Both the position numbers and the translations under genes were made by a program. A stretch of 64,000 nucleotides of DNA from Ursus arctos (Eukaryota; Chordata; Mammalia; Carnivora; Ursidae), in the NCBI RefSeq assembly GCF_023065955.2, contig NC_079873.1, positions 6,834,566-6,898,565 of the forward strand, read 5' to 3'. Each line of letters starts with the position of its first letter. Within the stretch, counting starts at the first letter, position 1. Under the pieces are notes generated by a model. The model ran no database searches, was not told the DNA's origin, and saw only the letters and a program-made list of their open reading frames with translations. Positions 1-10,930 of the stretch are shown piece by piece.

Positions 1-15
1 AAATCTTTAAAAAAA

Positions 16-515
16 AAAAAAGAATTAACTCATTTTAAAGTGAGCTACTCCGTGACGTTTAGTGCAGTCACAGTGCTGTGCACCGCCCCCTCTGTCCAGT
101 TCCAAAGCATTTCCTTCACCCCAGAAGGAAGCCCCATCCCCATAAAGCAGCCACCCCATTTCCTCCTCCCCACAGCCCCTGACACCCCCCCAGGCTGCTT
201 TCGCCCTCGCTGGTGTTGCCAGTTCTGGACGTTCCATCTAAGTGGAGTCGTGTGATATGTGGCCTTTTGTGTGGGGCTTCTTCCATCTAGCCTGCTGGTT
301 TTTTTGTTTTGTTTTGTTTTTTTAGATTTTTTTATTTATCAGAGAGAGAGTGCACATGCCCAAGCAGGGGGAGTGGAACTCGATCCCGGGAGAACCTAAG
401 ATCATGACCTGAGCCAAAGGCAGAGGCTTAACCCACTGAGCCACCCAGGTGTCCCCAGCCTGATGTTTTTGAGGTTCATCCGCATTGTAGGGGCCTGGTT
501 TTATGCTTCTGCTTT
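16..515 (-). mobile_element. L1 3'-end fragment, antisense, split by a SINE
   Basis: The reverse complement of a mammalian L1M 3' UTR: CATTTTAAAGTGAGCTAC, GTGCTGTGCACC, CACCCCAGAAGGAA, and after the SINE TTTTTGAGGTTCATCCGCAT. The 12395-13780, 27575-28345 and 35095-35600 fragments carry the same landmarks. Confidence 0.75.
321..456 (-). mobile_element. CAN SINE fragment, antisense
   Basis: The T-rich start with TTTATTTATC, then CAAGCAGGGGGAGTGG, CTCGATCCCGGG and GAGCCACCCAGGTGTCCCC, matches the reverse complement of a CAN SINE. It is shorter than full length (internal deletion) and sits inside an antisense L1 3' fragment. Confidence 0.85.
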
Positions 516-1134
516 TGGTGTACTACGGGGAAAGCCCTCACGGGACCCTAACCAAGGGCAGCCATGTGAACTGTGCCCACGGGAGCAGCCCGCACTCTAA
601 GGAAAATCAGTCGACCATCAAAAAAAGAGTTAAGCTTTTCGTTTTTTCCTTAATTTAGCCTTTGAGTCGTTGAGAAAGAGAGAAGTATCAAATCTTCCAC
701 ATCTCTTTTTATCATTAGGGACAGGGAGCCCAAAAACTAATATGTAGTAAGACTTTTTAATAATCTAGCTGCTACGTTTGCCGGGTGCCGTGGAGCGGAA
801 CAAATGAGCGTCACCCAGCCCTTTTCCTCCAGGAGCTGCAGACGCCGCTGGGGAGGCAGAGGGACGGTCTGCGGAGTAAGAAGCCAGTGCCCCGGGGGCT
901 ACCAGCGTGCTGCCAGCGGCGGGCCGCCCTCAGGCCAGAGGCCGAGGCTGAGGCCCCAGCTTAGCTCCTGCCCCTGCACCATGCTGCCCTGCAAGGCCCC
1001 GAATGTCCTTGTGCCTAGATTTTCCCACACGGACGAGGGGGACGACGATACTTGTTGTTAGTTAGTCGATGAACCAATGTTTCAGTGTGAATTGTTTCCC
1101 GAACGTCCTGGCGGGCCGTGGGAGATCCTAGGGC

Positions 1135-1459
1135 AGGGGCTGGCCATCAGTAGCCCACAGGCTGAATCCAGCCCACCACCTGTTTTTATCCAGCCTGCAG
1201 GAGAAGAAGGGGCTTTCCATTTTTAAGTGGTTGAAGAAGAATACAAAGAAGAGTAGTATTTTGTGACATTTATGGGAAATTCAAATTTCAGTGTCCATGA
1301 ATAAAGTTTTATTGGAGCTGAGGGATACATGCTGTGGCTGCTTTCAAGCTATAGCTAACTGTAAGGACAGAGTTAAGTTCTGGACAGAGACCATGTGGCC
1401 CACCAAGCTGAAAATATTACCATCTTGGCTCTTTACAGAAAATGTTTACTGACCCCTGA
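1135..1459 (-). mobile_element. Non-autonomous hAT DNA transposon (CAGGGGTYGGCAAACT type)
   Basis: It begins CAGGGGCTGGCCATCAG and ends TTTACTGACCCCTG, a degenerate terminal inverted repeat pair. The interior has CCATGAATAAAGTTTTATTGG and GACAGAGACCATGTGGCCC, the hallmarks of this old eutherian family. The exact MER name is not certain from memory. Confidence 0.7.
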
Positions 1460-1760
1460 TCTTACAATACACGATTCATTAAGGTAACCATGGGTCCGTG
1501 GGCGTATAGGGGGGTGGGGCACAGGATAAGACCTGAAGACTCCAGTGGGAAGTCTAACCAACTGGAGGAAAGGGGCTTGGAATCATAAAAGCCAGTGGGG
1601 ATGTTTTAGTCAAGGAACCCCCTCTGTAGAAACTTTTTCAGAAAAGGATATTGTATCTGTCATAAGGCAATCAGGGAAAGTTAGATTAGATCATTTAAAT
1701 AATATGTAAATTAAGACTAAGAAGGCAGGAAAGTAACCGCCTTCAGAAAGATTTTCATTA

Positions 1761-1949
1761 GGGGGCACCTAGGTGGCTCAGTCTGTTAAGCATCCGACTC
1801 TTGGTTTCAGCTCAGGTCATGATCTCAGGGCTGTGAGATTGAGCCCCGAGTCAGGGAGCCCGCTTAAGATTCTGTCTCCCTCTCCACGGGCTCTCTCTCT
1901 GTTTCTCTCTCTCTTAAAAAAAAAAAAAAAAAAGGAAGAAGAAAGAAAG
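1761..1949 (+). mobile_element. CAN SINE, sense, with target-site duplication
   Basis: The tRNA-related head GGGGGCACCTAGGTGGCTCAG leads to a CT-rich region and an A-rich tail with GAAA repeats. The target-site duplication AAAGATTTTCATTA is identical at 1747-1760 and 1950-1963. Confidence 0.95.
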
Positions 1950-1974
1950 AAAGATTTTCATTAAAAATACACAT

Positions 1975-2420
1975 TTAATTCTGGGGATCTAGTGTATAGC
2001 ATTGTGATTATAGTTAACAGTACTGCATTGTATCCTCAAATTGCTAAAGATAGATTTTTTTTTAAGATTTTATTTATTTATTCGACAGAGAGAGAGACAG
2101 CCAGCGAGAGAGGGAACACAAGCAGGGGAAGAAGCAGGCTCCCAGCGGAGGAGCCTGATGTGGGGCTCGATCCCAGAACGCCAGGATCACGCCCTGAGCC
2201 GAAGGCAGACGCTTAACCGCTGTGCCACCCAGGCGCCCCTAAAAAGAGTAGATCTTAAATGTTGTCAGCACTAAAAGGAAATGGTAATTATGTAATGTGA
2301 TGGAGGAGTTAGCTGATGATATGGTGATAATCATATTGCAATATGTAAGTATCAAATCATATTGTATACCTTAAACTTACACAATGTTATATGTCAATTA
2401 TATCTCAGTAAAGATGGAAA
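1975..2420 (+). mobile_element. L1 3'-end fragment, sense, split by a SINE
   Basis: CTGGGGATCTAGTGTATAGC, TTGCTAAAGATAG / AGAGTAGATCTTAAATGTTG, and the end CAATTATATCTCAGTAAAG match an L1 3' UTR. Its TTGCTAAAGAGTAGATCT segment is interrupted by the SINE at 2055-2239. Confidence 0.8.
2055..2239 (-). mobile_element. CAN SINE, antisense, inserted in L1
   Basis: A near complete copy from the T-run with AAGATTTTATTTATTTATTC to CCACCCAGGCGCCCC. Imperfect duplication of CTAAA-AGAG flanks it within the host L1. Confidence 0.93.
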
Positions 2421-2449
2421 GAACACACAGTTAAAAAAGCTAAGGTTTA

Positions 2450-2649
2450 GGGATGCTTGGGTGGCTCAGTTGGTTAAGGGTCTGCCTTCAGCTCAAGTCA
2501 TGATCCCAGGGTCCTAGGATGGAGCCCCACATCGGGCTCCTTGCTCAGCAGGGAGCCTGCCTCTTCCTGTCCCTCTGCCTCTCCCCCTGCTTGTGCGCTC
2601 TGTCTTGCTCTCTCTGTGAAATAAATAAATAAAATCTTAAAAAAAAAAA
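2450..2649 (+). mobile_element. CAN SINE, sense, with target-site duplication
   Basis: Head GGATGCTTGGGTGGCTCAG, tail AAATAAATAAATAAAATCTT plus A-run. The target-site duplication AAAAAGCTAAGGTTTA lies at 2434-2449 and 2650-2665. Confidence 0.95.
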
Positions 2650-3014
2650 AAAAAGCTAAGGTTTAAAGGTACAAAAAGCTTTAGTTCCTGGGGGAATTTG
2701 AGTAAGGGACTCATTCTTTTGTGCTCCTGGGTAAATGGATCTCCCCCCCACCTGAACTTCAGTGGGTTTTAAAGGCCCCTTAAGGGAATTGTGTGTGTGT
2801 ACATATGTGCCTGCTCAGAGCATGCAGATGGAAAGAAGAAATCCAGCTGTTCCCTACCCCTCCACACCCCACTTCGCAGACCTGGAGGTGCAGAAAAGAC
2901 CCTCTGGGACCAGTGTTACAGGGAGAGCCCATCATTAGCCCGTTCCTCGTCAGAGTAAACTGAGAGGCAGTCAAACCCCAAACCACTGTGTGATTCCAGG
3001 CAACACAACACACA

Positions 3015-3455
3015 GAAGGAAACTGGTATGATTCTGTTTATATAGCATTCTTAAAATAATAACGTTACAGAGATGGAGAACAGATTAGTGGTTGCCAAGG
3101 GTTAGGAATGGGGAGCAGGGGTAGATGTGGCTCTAAAAGTCACTCGAGGGAGGCTTGTAGTAGTGGGATATTTCTAGATCTTGCTTGTGGTTATGGAAGC
3201 TACACATGTGATAAAATGGCACGGAACTAGTACAGAATAAGTACAGCCGCTCACGCTCACGGGGACGCACGCACACCGAACTCTGAGGGAGCTGTGTGGA
3301 GCGTACCAGTGTCAGTTACCCGGTCGCGCATTGTGCCATAGTCACGCAGGATGTGACCCCCCGGGAGAAATTGGGTGAGGGACACTCCCCATACATTTCT
3401 TTGCAACTTTCTGTGAATCTGTGATTGTTTCAAAATAAAAAGTTAAGAAAGAAAA
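3015..3455 (+). mobile_element. L1 3'-UTR fragment, sense
   Basis: GAACAGATTAGTGGTTGCC, CTACACATGTGATAAAATGG and the end GTGATTGTTTCAAAATAAAA are landmarks of an old L1M 3' UTR. Confidence 0.75.
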
Positions 3456-3554
3456 AAAGAAAAGGAAATCAGAGAATGAAGGGACCAAGCAGTTATTTAT
3501 AGTTTAAAAAAAAAATTTAAACCATCTCATTTCCTTTAACTTATTTAGATTTTA

Positions 3555-3612
3555 CTCTGCTTTTTCTACACAGTACTGAGCACGTTATGGGTGCTCAATA
3601 AATATTGAATGC
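3555..3612 (+). mobile_element. L2 3'-end fragment
   Basis: ACACAGTACTGAGCACGTTATGG-type sequence followed by GTGCTCAATAAATATTGAAT resembles the L2 3' terminus. Confidence 0.5.
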
Positions 3613-3811
3613 AATTATGCATGTAGAAACAGGTTTTACTTGTGTATTTCAGCATTTCACTTAGTTTTTCTCATGTATCCTAGAGTTCTCAAGAGCAGTC
3701 TTCTTTGTCAGCCGTCAGGGCCCCCGCTTTGTTGGAGAGTGGCCACCCTTGTCTTGACTCAGGGGATGTGCCCCTCTCTGCAGCTCCTGGTGAAGTCCTG
3801 CTTACTCAAAG

Positions 3812-4048
3812 CCAGTGGGTCTCAAGGAGGAGTGATTTTGTTCTCCCCCCCCCCTGGGGGGGGGCGTTTGGCAATGTCTGGAGATATTTTTGATTGCTGT
3901 AACTGGGGGCGGGGTTGGGGTGTGACTGGCCATTTAGGAGATAGAGGCCAGGGATGCTGTTAAATGCCCTACAATGCATAGGACAGCCCCCACCACAACG
4001 AACAGTGATTTGGCCCCAGATATCCATAGTGTCTAAGGTCACTCTGAG
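3812..4048 (+). mobile_element. MER20 (hAT-Charlie) copy
   Basis: It starts CCAGTGGGTCTCAAGGAGG and carries TTGGCAATGTCTGGAGATAT, GAGGCCAGGGATGCTGTTAA and CCTACAATGCATAGGACAGC, the MER20 signature. It is close to the family's usual length of about 220 bp, with a C/G-run expansion near 3846-3865. Confidence 0.85.
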
Positions 4049-4123
4049 CCTGTCGTAGAGCAGCTAGACCTGCGGTTGGCTGGGGCAGGAGCACACAGCC
4101 CAGAGCTGTGCAGTGAGCACGGG

Positions 4124-4125
4124 GT

Positions 4126-4165
<40 letters not shown>
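4124..4165. repeat. Compound (GT)n(GA)n microsatellite
   Basis: GT dinucleotides run to 4150 and switch directly to AG dinucleotides up to about 4164. Likely length-polymorphic. Confidence 0.95.
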
Positions 4166-4724
4166 CAGGCAGAGTTGAGGACAAGGCCCTTTGTTCCTAT
4201 AGACCTACATGGCAGTAACTCCTCCCCCTGCTGATTGATGTCCTGTCTCCACCCAGATTCGGAGCTGGGCAGTTGTTTGCCACAAAACCCAGGAGGGAGC
4301 AGGCTGAGAGGCTGAGGGTGGCAGAGGGGAGAGGCTGACTGAAGGTTCTAGAGCTACTTGCCTGCAGCACCTTTTCTTATATGAAATGTGAAATGACGTC
4401 TACTTACCCTTCAAAGCTGGTTGAACTGGGGTTCTGTTATTTGCAACCGGCAGAGGTGTCATTGCTCATGTGCTCCTAGCTTCCATCACTGACGTTCTTC
4501 TTGGGGGTGTAAGCTGCCACTGGGCGGCTCTACCATCATTTATTAAATTGTCGTCTGTTTCTGACCATTTAGATTGCCTCTTGATATTTATGATTATGTA
4601 AATACTATGATTATAGTGCTGCTTATGTGCAGTTGTTTTCTCTGTAGTGCTGTTTTTTCCATGTTTGCTTTAGGAGCTCGTCATAGGCATGGGATGAATG
4701 CAGACCAGTGGTTGGTTGGTTGGT

Positions 4725-5095
4725 TTTAATACACCTCTATTTTGGAGTGTGTTAGAATCACAGAAAAGTTGCGAAGACCATTTCCCCCATTGTTAACGTC
4801 TTATATCACCGTGGCATATTTGTCAACACTAAGAAGCCAGTTTTGTTCTGTTACTAGAACTCCAGACATTATTTGAATTTCACCAGTTTTTCCACCAATG
4901 TCTTTTTTCTGTTCCAGGAGTTTTTTAGAACTATTGAGTTGTTGGTATTTGTGTGGTTCAAACCTAGTATTTTTAAGTTTCTCCTATATCTCTCTTTTGT
5001 GGGTGTTCATTTATGTTTCGTGCATTCGACAGACTTGTTAGAAGTGCTCTGAGGCTTCATTTCATTTAGGCTAGTGACGTCATATGGCATTCATT
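4725..5095 (-). mobile_element. Probable L1 3'-UTR fragment, antisense
   Basis: CCCATTGTTAACGTCTTATA, GTCAACACTAAGAAGCC and TTTTTTCTGTTCCAGGAG resemble the reverse complement of an L1M 3' UTR subtype. It is degenerate. Confidence 0.5.
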
Positions 5096-5264
5096 GAATA
5101 GTGACTTGTGGAGAACCTTCTATGCTTTCTCCAGCTCCTCCCCAGCCTCACACCCATCCCAGCATTAAACTGTGCGGTGACTACATACAGCCCCCAAGTA
5201 CTCTCTAGATTTCACATGAAAAGGAAAGGGATAGATGAACCTCAGAGACACACAGGACAACATA

Positions 5265-5500
5265 ATGTCCCCCAAAGGCAAATCCATAGAGATTAGAAAG
5301 CAGACTAGTGGTTGCCTGGGGCCAGAGGTGGGAAAAGGGAGTGACTGCCAGTGGGCACCAGGGGTGTTGCTGCGGTGATGGGAATGTTCTAAAACTGGAT
5401 TATGTTTTGTACAACTTGATAAATTTTTAAAAAATCATTGAATCGTACACATAAAAGGGGAGGATTTTATGGTGTGCAGATTATACCTCAATAAAATGTT
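5265..5500 (+). mobile_element. L1 3'-end fragment, sense
   Basis: AAGCAGACTAGTGGTTGCC, GGGAATGTTCTAAAACTGG and TTATACCTCAATAAAATG match an L1 3' UTR ending at its A-rich terminus, where a CAN SINE has inserted. Confidence 0.75.
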
Positions 5501-5701
5501 GCGTTTATTTACTTCAAAATGATTTGTTCATTTATTTTAGAGAGAGAGCACAGGGTGGGGGTAGAGGGAGAGACAGAATCCTCAAGCAGAGTCCCTGCTG
5601 AGCGCAGAGCCCAAGGCGGGGCTCGATCCCAGGACCCTGAGATCATGACCTGAGGTGAAATCAAGAGTCGGATGCTCAACTGACTGAGCCACCCAGGTGC
5701 C
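5501..5701 (-). mobile_element. CAN SINE, antisense, with diverged target-site duplication
   Basis: ATTTGTTCATTTATTTTAG, GGGGCTCGATCCCAGGACC and GAGCCACCCAGGTGCCCC. It is flanked by CCTCAATAAAATGTT at 5486-5500 and CCTCAGTAAAATTGTT just downstream, so it landed at the 3' end of the L1. An older subtype than most copies here. Confidence 0.9.
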
Positions 5702-5734
5702 CCCTCAGTAAAATTGTTTTAAAAAAATCTTTTA

Positions 5735-5932
5735 GGGGCGCCTGGGTGGCACAGCGGTTAAGCGTCTGCCTTCAGCTCAGGGCGTGATCCCGGCGTTATG
5801 GGATCGAGCCCCGCATCAGGCTCCTCTGCTATGAGCCTGCTTCTTCCTCTCCCACTCCCCCTGCTTGTGTTCCCTCTCTCGCTGGCTGTCTATCTGTGTC
5901 GAATAAATAAATAAATATTAAAAAAAAAAAAG
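5735..5932 (+). mobile_element. CAN SINE, sense, with target-site duplication
   Basis: Full-length head GGGGCGCCTGGGTGGCACAG and tail GAATAAATAAATAAATATT. The target-site duplication TTTAAAAAAATCTTTTA (one A longer on the right) flanks 5718-5734 and about 5933-5950. It lies 33 bp after the preceding SINE. Confidence 0.94.
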
Positions 5933-6139
5933 TTTAAAAAAAATCTTTTAAAGTGAACCTGTTTTTTACATTTTTATATTTTACATGTGGTTACCTTGTT
6001 TTGGTAGTTGGACAGACCAGGCTGTGTAGATTAGACTTGGCAGCCTCTGACCGTGCAAAAGGCTTCTGGGCTCCTCAGAACGTCCATACAATATAATATC
6101 GTATGTCTACTATACTTCCATTAAGAATAAAAAAAGCTT

Positions 6140-6341
6140 GGGGTCTTGGTGGCTCAGTTGGTTAAGTGTCTGCCTTCGGCTCAGGTCATGATCTCGGGGT
6201 CCCAGGATCCAGCCCCACGTTGGGCTCTCTACTCAGCGGGGAGTCTGCTTCTCCCTCTGCCTCTGCCTGCCGCTCCCCCTGCTTGTGCTCTCTCTGTCAG
6301 ATAAATAAATAAAATCTTTTTTAAAAATTAAAATAAAATTT
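6140..6341 (+). mobile_element. CAN SINE, sense (first of a tandem pair)
   Basis: GGTCTTGGTGGCTCAGTTGG, CTGCCTTCGGCTCAGGTCAT and tail CAGATAAATAAATAAAATC, flanked by AAAAAGCTT repeats. A second SINE follows immediately. Confidence 0.9.
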
Positions 6342-6350
6342 AAAAAGCTT

Positions 6351-6501
6351 GGGGCATCTGGGTGGCTCAGTCAGTTAAGGGTCCAACTCTTGGGTTTGGC
6401 TCAGGTCATGATCTCAGGGTTGTGAGATCGAGCCCTGCGTCAGGCTCCATGCCGGGTGTGGAGACTGCTCAAGATTTTCTCTCTCCCTAAAAAAATCAAA
6501 A
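6351..6501 (+). mobile_element. CAN SINE, sense, 3'-shortened (second of a tandem pair)
   Basis: GGGGCATCTGGGTGGCTCAG, CTCAGGTCATGATCTCAGGG, then a shortened CT region and an A-rich tail with ATCAAAAATC. An older subtype with CAACTCTTGGGTTTGGC. It inserted next to the AAAAAGCTT tail of the previous copy. Confidence 0.88.
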
Positions 6502-7007
6502 ATCAAAAAAGCCTTTTAAAATGTTTGTGCAGTCACCGGGTACACTTACCAGGAAGCCATATGTTAGTTCTGTCCAGGAGTTTTGCCCACTGTAAGGGGA
6601 GAGTACAGTCATGAGCAACCTGGTAACCAGTACAGATTAACAAGATGGGCGGTTTTCACGAAGGCAACACCTCTTTCATTCAGAGGAATTTATCTTCTGG
6701 GACGACTCGCTAGCACTGCTGTTTGTTTTAGAATAGTTGGTGTGATGCCTCATGATGTGGCAGTGTTTGGAGTAAAATGAAGTTTGTGGCTAAAGGACCA
6801 ATTGATACTTGGGCCTTTAAATATCGGCATTCTCGTCTTTCACACATTTTTGGAAGAACCTCTTAAAATTGTAGAACATGCTTTTCGTTTCTTAGATATA
6901 TTAAAATGTGACATTTTCTTGATAGGGTTTGGAATGGATGAACAGGGCCATTGGTATGTCCCGGAATGTACCACAAACCGTAGGGACCGCCCAAGTGTGG
7001 TGAGCCC

Positions 7008-7165
7008 CGGCTTTAGACATGGACAGTCTTGAGTCTGACTCCTGGCTCTGCCATTCGATGTGTGCCCTAAGGCAGTATTTGGGTTCTCTGAGCCTCAGCT
7101 TCCTCTTCCATAAAATGGGGGCACTTAGATCAATGTCTAGTGCATAATAGACACATTTTAAATCA
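7008..7165 (+). mobile_element. MIR SINE
   Basis: GAGTCTGACTCCTGGCTCTG, CTCTGAGCCTCAGCTTCC and CATAAAATGGGGGCACTTAG are the MIR core and 3' motifs. Confidence 0.75.
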
Positions 7166-7412
7166 TTTTTGTGATCGTATTAAATAGTCATTCAGCATTG
7201 TGAGTCTTCGTTTCTTTTTTCTTTCGCCTACCAAACTCTCCTCCCTTTGTCATGCCACTTCTGCTTCCGAGGGTACAGACAGGTGCTCAGAGTTCACGAT
7301 ACTTATTTTTCCTCTCTGCTTGAAGCTGTTCTTTGCATTCTCTTGGTTTTGTGGCTGGGTAAGTGAAGTTGCTGGAAATGAAATGTTACTAAAGAGAATT
7401 AACAAATTAGAG

Positions 7413-7638
7413 CAGAGCCACCAAACTTTTTTGGTAAAGGGCTAGAGAAAAAAATAGTTTAGGCTTTACAGGCCACAGGGTCTCTGTTGCAACCACTCAG
7501 CTCTGCTGGTGTAGCTCAAAAGCAGCCAGAGACAATCCCGAAATGTTGGGTGGGCCTGGACGTGCTTCAGTAAAGCTTTATTTATAAAGATAGGAAGCAG
7601 GCCGGATTTGGCCTGTGGACCCTACTTGGCCGATCTGA
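7413..7638 (+). mobile_element. Non-autonomous hAT DNA transposon (CAGGGGTYGGCAAACT type)
   Basis: AAGGGCTAGAG, TTTAGGCTTTACAGGCCACA, CAAAAGCAGCCAGAGACAAT, TAAAGCTTTATTTATAAAGA and GGCCGGATTTGGCCTGTGG identify the same family as 1135-1459, in the opposite orientation. Confidence 0.8.
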
Positions 7639-8305
7639 GAATGACGTCATGCTTGTTTGTGTACCGTGTTAACACCCCCGGAGCATTTGCATGTTTAACT
7701 TCCGTTATTGTCACGTTAGCTTAGATACAAATCTGAAAATACGGCAAATATGTACAGAACTATTCATTTCCAGGTTTTGGTATCATCTGGTTCGGAACTT
7801 GGTATTTGTAGCGCTCAGGGATGTTGAAGACTCTGAAAGAATTCACATCATATGATTAGACCTCATCCCGTAGTTAATGTTGAATACTTAATATTGGACA
7901 GGTATTAAGAATAGGAGAAGTTGATTCAAGGTCAAGATGTTCAGCTACATCTTCTCAGCAACCTTGTGCAATATCTACAAGACAGTTTTCGTTTGTGTAT
8001 TAATAGCTTTTGGCTGTACATTGAATGGATGAACTTACTTTTGGGATGAAATTAAGTTTACCCAAATCACTGTGCTGTTTGGGCCTTGGAAGGGCTTCTC
8101 AGAACATGGGTCCATGTCCGTCCCGGCGCTTTGGGGAAGTTCTCATTCTCGTAGGGCTCACATGCCAGTGTGGGGAGACGGGAAAGGAGGGGTGAAACGG
8201 GGTTAGAGGGAGGCAGTGAAAAATAATTAACAGTCACTTCAACAGTTAACGTAGGTATTTTCCTAGCAGCATGAGGCCGAAGCTATAAAAGATATTTCCA
8301 TCCTT

Positions 8306-8499
8306 GGGGCGCCTGGGTGGCTCAGTCGTTAAGCGTCTGCCTTCGGCTCAGAGCGTGATCTCAGAGTCCTGGGATCGAGTCCCGCATCAGGCTCCTCTGC
8401 TGGGAGCCTGCTTCTTCCTCTCCCACTCCCCCTGCTTGTGTTCCCTCTCTCGCTGGCTGTCTCTCTCTGTCAAATAAATAAATAAAATCTTAAAAAAAA
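8306..8499 (+). mobile_element. CAN SINE, sense, with target-site duplication
   Basis: Full-length head GGGGCGCCTGGGTGGCTCAG and tail CAAATAAATAAATAAAATC. AAAAGATATTTCCATCCTT before it is repeated as AAAAGATATTTCCACCCTA after it. Confidence 0.95.
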
Positions 8500-8540
8500 A
8501 AAGATATTTCCACCCTACTTAGATTCTCCAATTCCACTAA

Positions 8541-8735
8541 AACAAGGGTTGTCAGCTAGGGGCAGTTTTGTCCTCCAGGGGACATGTGGCAATGTCCGGA
8601 GACAGGTGCGATTGTACAGGCACGTGGTGGGGGGAGTCTGGGCCGCCGGTCGACATCCCACAGTGCGCAGGGCAGCCGCACCACGAAGACAAATCCAGCC
8701 CATGTGTCAGCTGCGCTGAGGCTGGGAACCTGCCC
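8541..8735 (+). mobile_element. MER20 copy
   Basis: GGGCAGTTTTGTCCTCCAGG, GACATGTGGCAATGTCCGG and GTGCGCAGGGCAGCCGCACC match MER20, diverged at the 3' end. It begins about 20 bp after the SINE target duplication. Confidence 0.8.
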
Positions 8736-10740
8736 TAGGGGTATACTGGTAAACCATCCTTGGATGGCCCTCGCCCCCTTGGGGCTCACATTGCAGTGGT
8801 GGCAAGGGGCAGTAACCAGCCCCATCAGTGCTCACTCTGGGTGAGGTGGCTAGTTTGTAGGGGGTGTCGGGAGGCCTCGCTGTGAAGGCATGTTTGAGTG
8901 ATGCTTGCCGGAGGTGAGGAGGAAGCCCAAGGTGTCTGGGGGCTGAGGCTTTTGGGGAGAAGGAAGCGCAGGTGTGGAGGTACCAGGGATGGGGCAAAGT
9001 GGGTGGGGCGAGGTGGCTCCAGAAGGGTTTATGTCACATAAAGGTGTGCCATCGCGGGGACTCTGGCTGGGACTCTGAGCAGGTCAGGGAGCCTTCTGTT
9101 GGGGAGTCTTAGCATTTTATTGGGGTCTCTTTGCTGTGAGGGGACTGAGAGGGAGGGAGGGAGCTGAAGCAAGAAGGCTGGGCAGGAGATAGGGGCTGAG
9201 ACTGAGAGGTAGCAGTGGGGGTGTGCCCAGACCTAGGCATGGTTTCTTAAGGACCTGCAGTCCGTGTTGCAGTGGCCCTGATTCACCCCTGCTCTTGAGG
9301 CCCTCCCTCAGAGCCCTTACAGGCTTCGAGAAGCAGGGTTCGGCCGGAATGGAGAGTGTGGCTGTCATGTTTGGATCAGCACAAAGGAGCTGGGCCTTGT
9401 GCCTATGCTGTTCCCCAGCTTTGCTCCTGGTGGCTACGCCGAATACTGTGGAACAGGAAATGTTGTGCAGCGGATGTATTTTGTTCTTGTTATTTTAGCA
9501 GTTGAGCTGTGTGTGCACTTAAAGAGTATCTTTGGGGAAGATTTATATATGCTTTTGGAATGCCCATATCTTGTTACAGATTCTTGTGTTTAGAACCTGG
9601 TGTTTTATTATTACTTCAAAAAAAGTGGCGGGTAGTTGCTTTCTAATGGTTGGATGGTTTGGGATCTAAAATGATAAGGCACGAGCCCATGGTGGCCAAC
9701 TCTGCAGAGTTTTTTCCCCGTTGTGACTTTTCTTTAGAAGCATTGTGGCGCCATTTTGTTTGCCATATGTAGGCTGCCTCAGAAGGCATCTCACGTAGAT
9801 TATTCTGTGATTGATCTGGCCCAGGTTAACCCAAGATTGTCATCTCCTTAATCTCAGTACTAAAAGCCGAGACATCAAAAACCAAACCCTCCCTCCTCCA
9901 GTATCATAAACCTCCCAAATGTCACCGTGCAGATGGCATATTGACAAAAATGTCGAGGATTACCAAGAATAGCTTCTTGCATTCACATGTGTATCTAGGG
10001 GAGAAGGACAGAGAAGCATTTCCATTTTAAGTGCCACCGCGGGGGCCAGAACCAATAATTCCTCTTTGAGCAACTCTCAACACTCAGCTCTATCTTGGAG
10101 CTTTCGACATGTTTACTTTCAACTTTTAAATATGACTTGTGTGTACGTATTATGCCTTTAAAATTATGAATATTTTTCTTATGCCATATATCACCCAGCT
10201 CCTTTAAAAATATAAATCACTCTAACGTTTGACATCAACATGTAACGGATATAACACGTTTTCCCTGAGTCATTGTCAGCATCTCATTCTGAAATCTCGT
10301 GCCAGCTCAGTAAATATTTGGGATCCAAAGTCTGTGTTTCCTTCAGATGGGCTGATTTTTATCTTGTGTAAAGTGGAGAAACCTGTCACTTTCTTGCCAT
10401 CTGTGTTGGGGTGCTTGGTAACCACTTTTTCATTGGCTGTCATCCCCTTTTTGCATCACCGAAAATAACAACTTGGCATGCCACTTTGGGGACAAAGGCT
10501 GTTTTTGTCATTTTCAGGGTTATAAAACCATGTGGATTAATCCCAGGCAGGTGGTGGGGAAAGGAGCAAGAACTAAGCTGGTTCTTCTACCTCCCTGAGC
10601 TGCGAGATCAGTTCCTGGAACACTCTCCAAACTCGTAGTAGTTCAAAGACAACTTGGACTGCACAGGAGCTAGTCAGTGTCGCCCGTGAGCTCTTCATTG
10701 ATGGTGCCTCTGAGTCTTTCCCCTTTTTCTCGTGGTCTTT

Positions 10741-10930
10741 TTTTTTTTTTTAAGATTTTATTTATTTATTAGAGAGAGAGAGTAGCGGGAGGAGCAGAGA
10801 GAGAGGAACAAGCAGACGCCGCACTGAGCTCGGAGCCCGACACGGGGCTTGGTCCCATGACCCCAAGATCACAACCTGAGCCGAAATCAAAGAGTCAGAC
10901 GCTTAACCAACTGAGCCACTCAGGCGCTCC
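10741..10930 (-). mobile_element. CAN SINE, antisense, with target-site duplication
   Basis: The T-run with TAAGATTTTATTTATTTATT leads to GAGCCACTCAGGCGCTCC. CTCGTGGTCTTTTTT upstream is repeated as CCCGTGGTCTTTTTT downstream. Confidence 0.93.

Noticed and set aside
804..1061. Possible alternative first exon (GC-rich open frame)
   Set aside because: No WWC-like peptide, no convincing donor, and CpG density is modest.
1761..1949. tRNA gene, because of the tRNA-like head
   Set aside because: The head belongs to a tRNA-derived SINE with an A-rich tail and target-site duplication. No intact cloverleaf tRNA was seen anywhere in the window.
2041..2274. Open frames with repeated RFYLFIRQRERQ-like peptides, recurring near 18018, 23325 and 45511
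   Set aside because: These are translations of antisense CAN SINEs, not a protein family.
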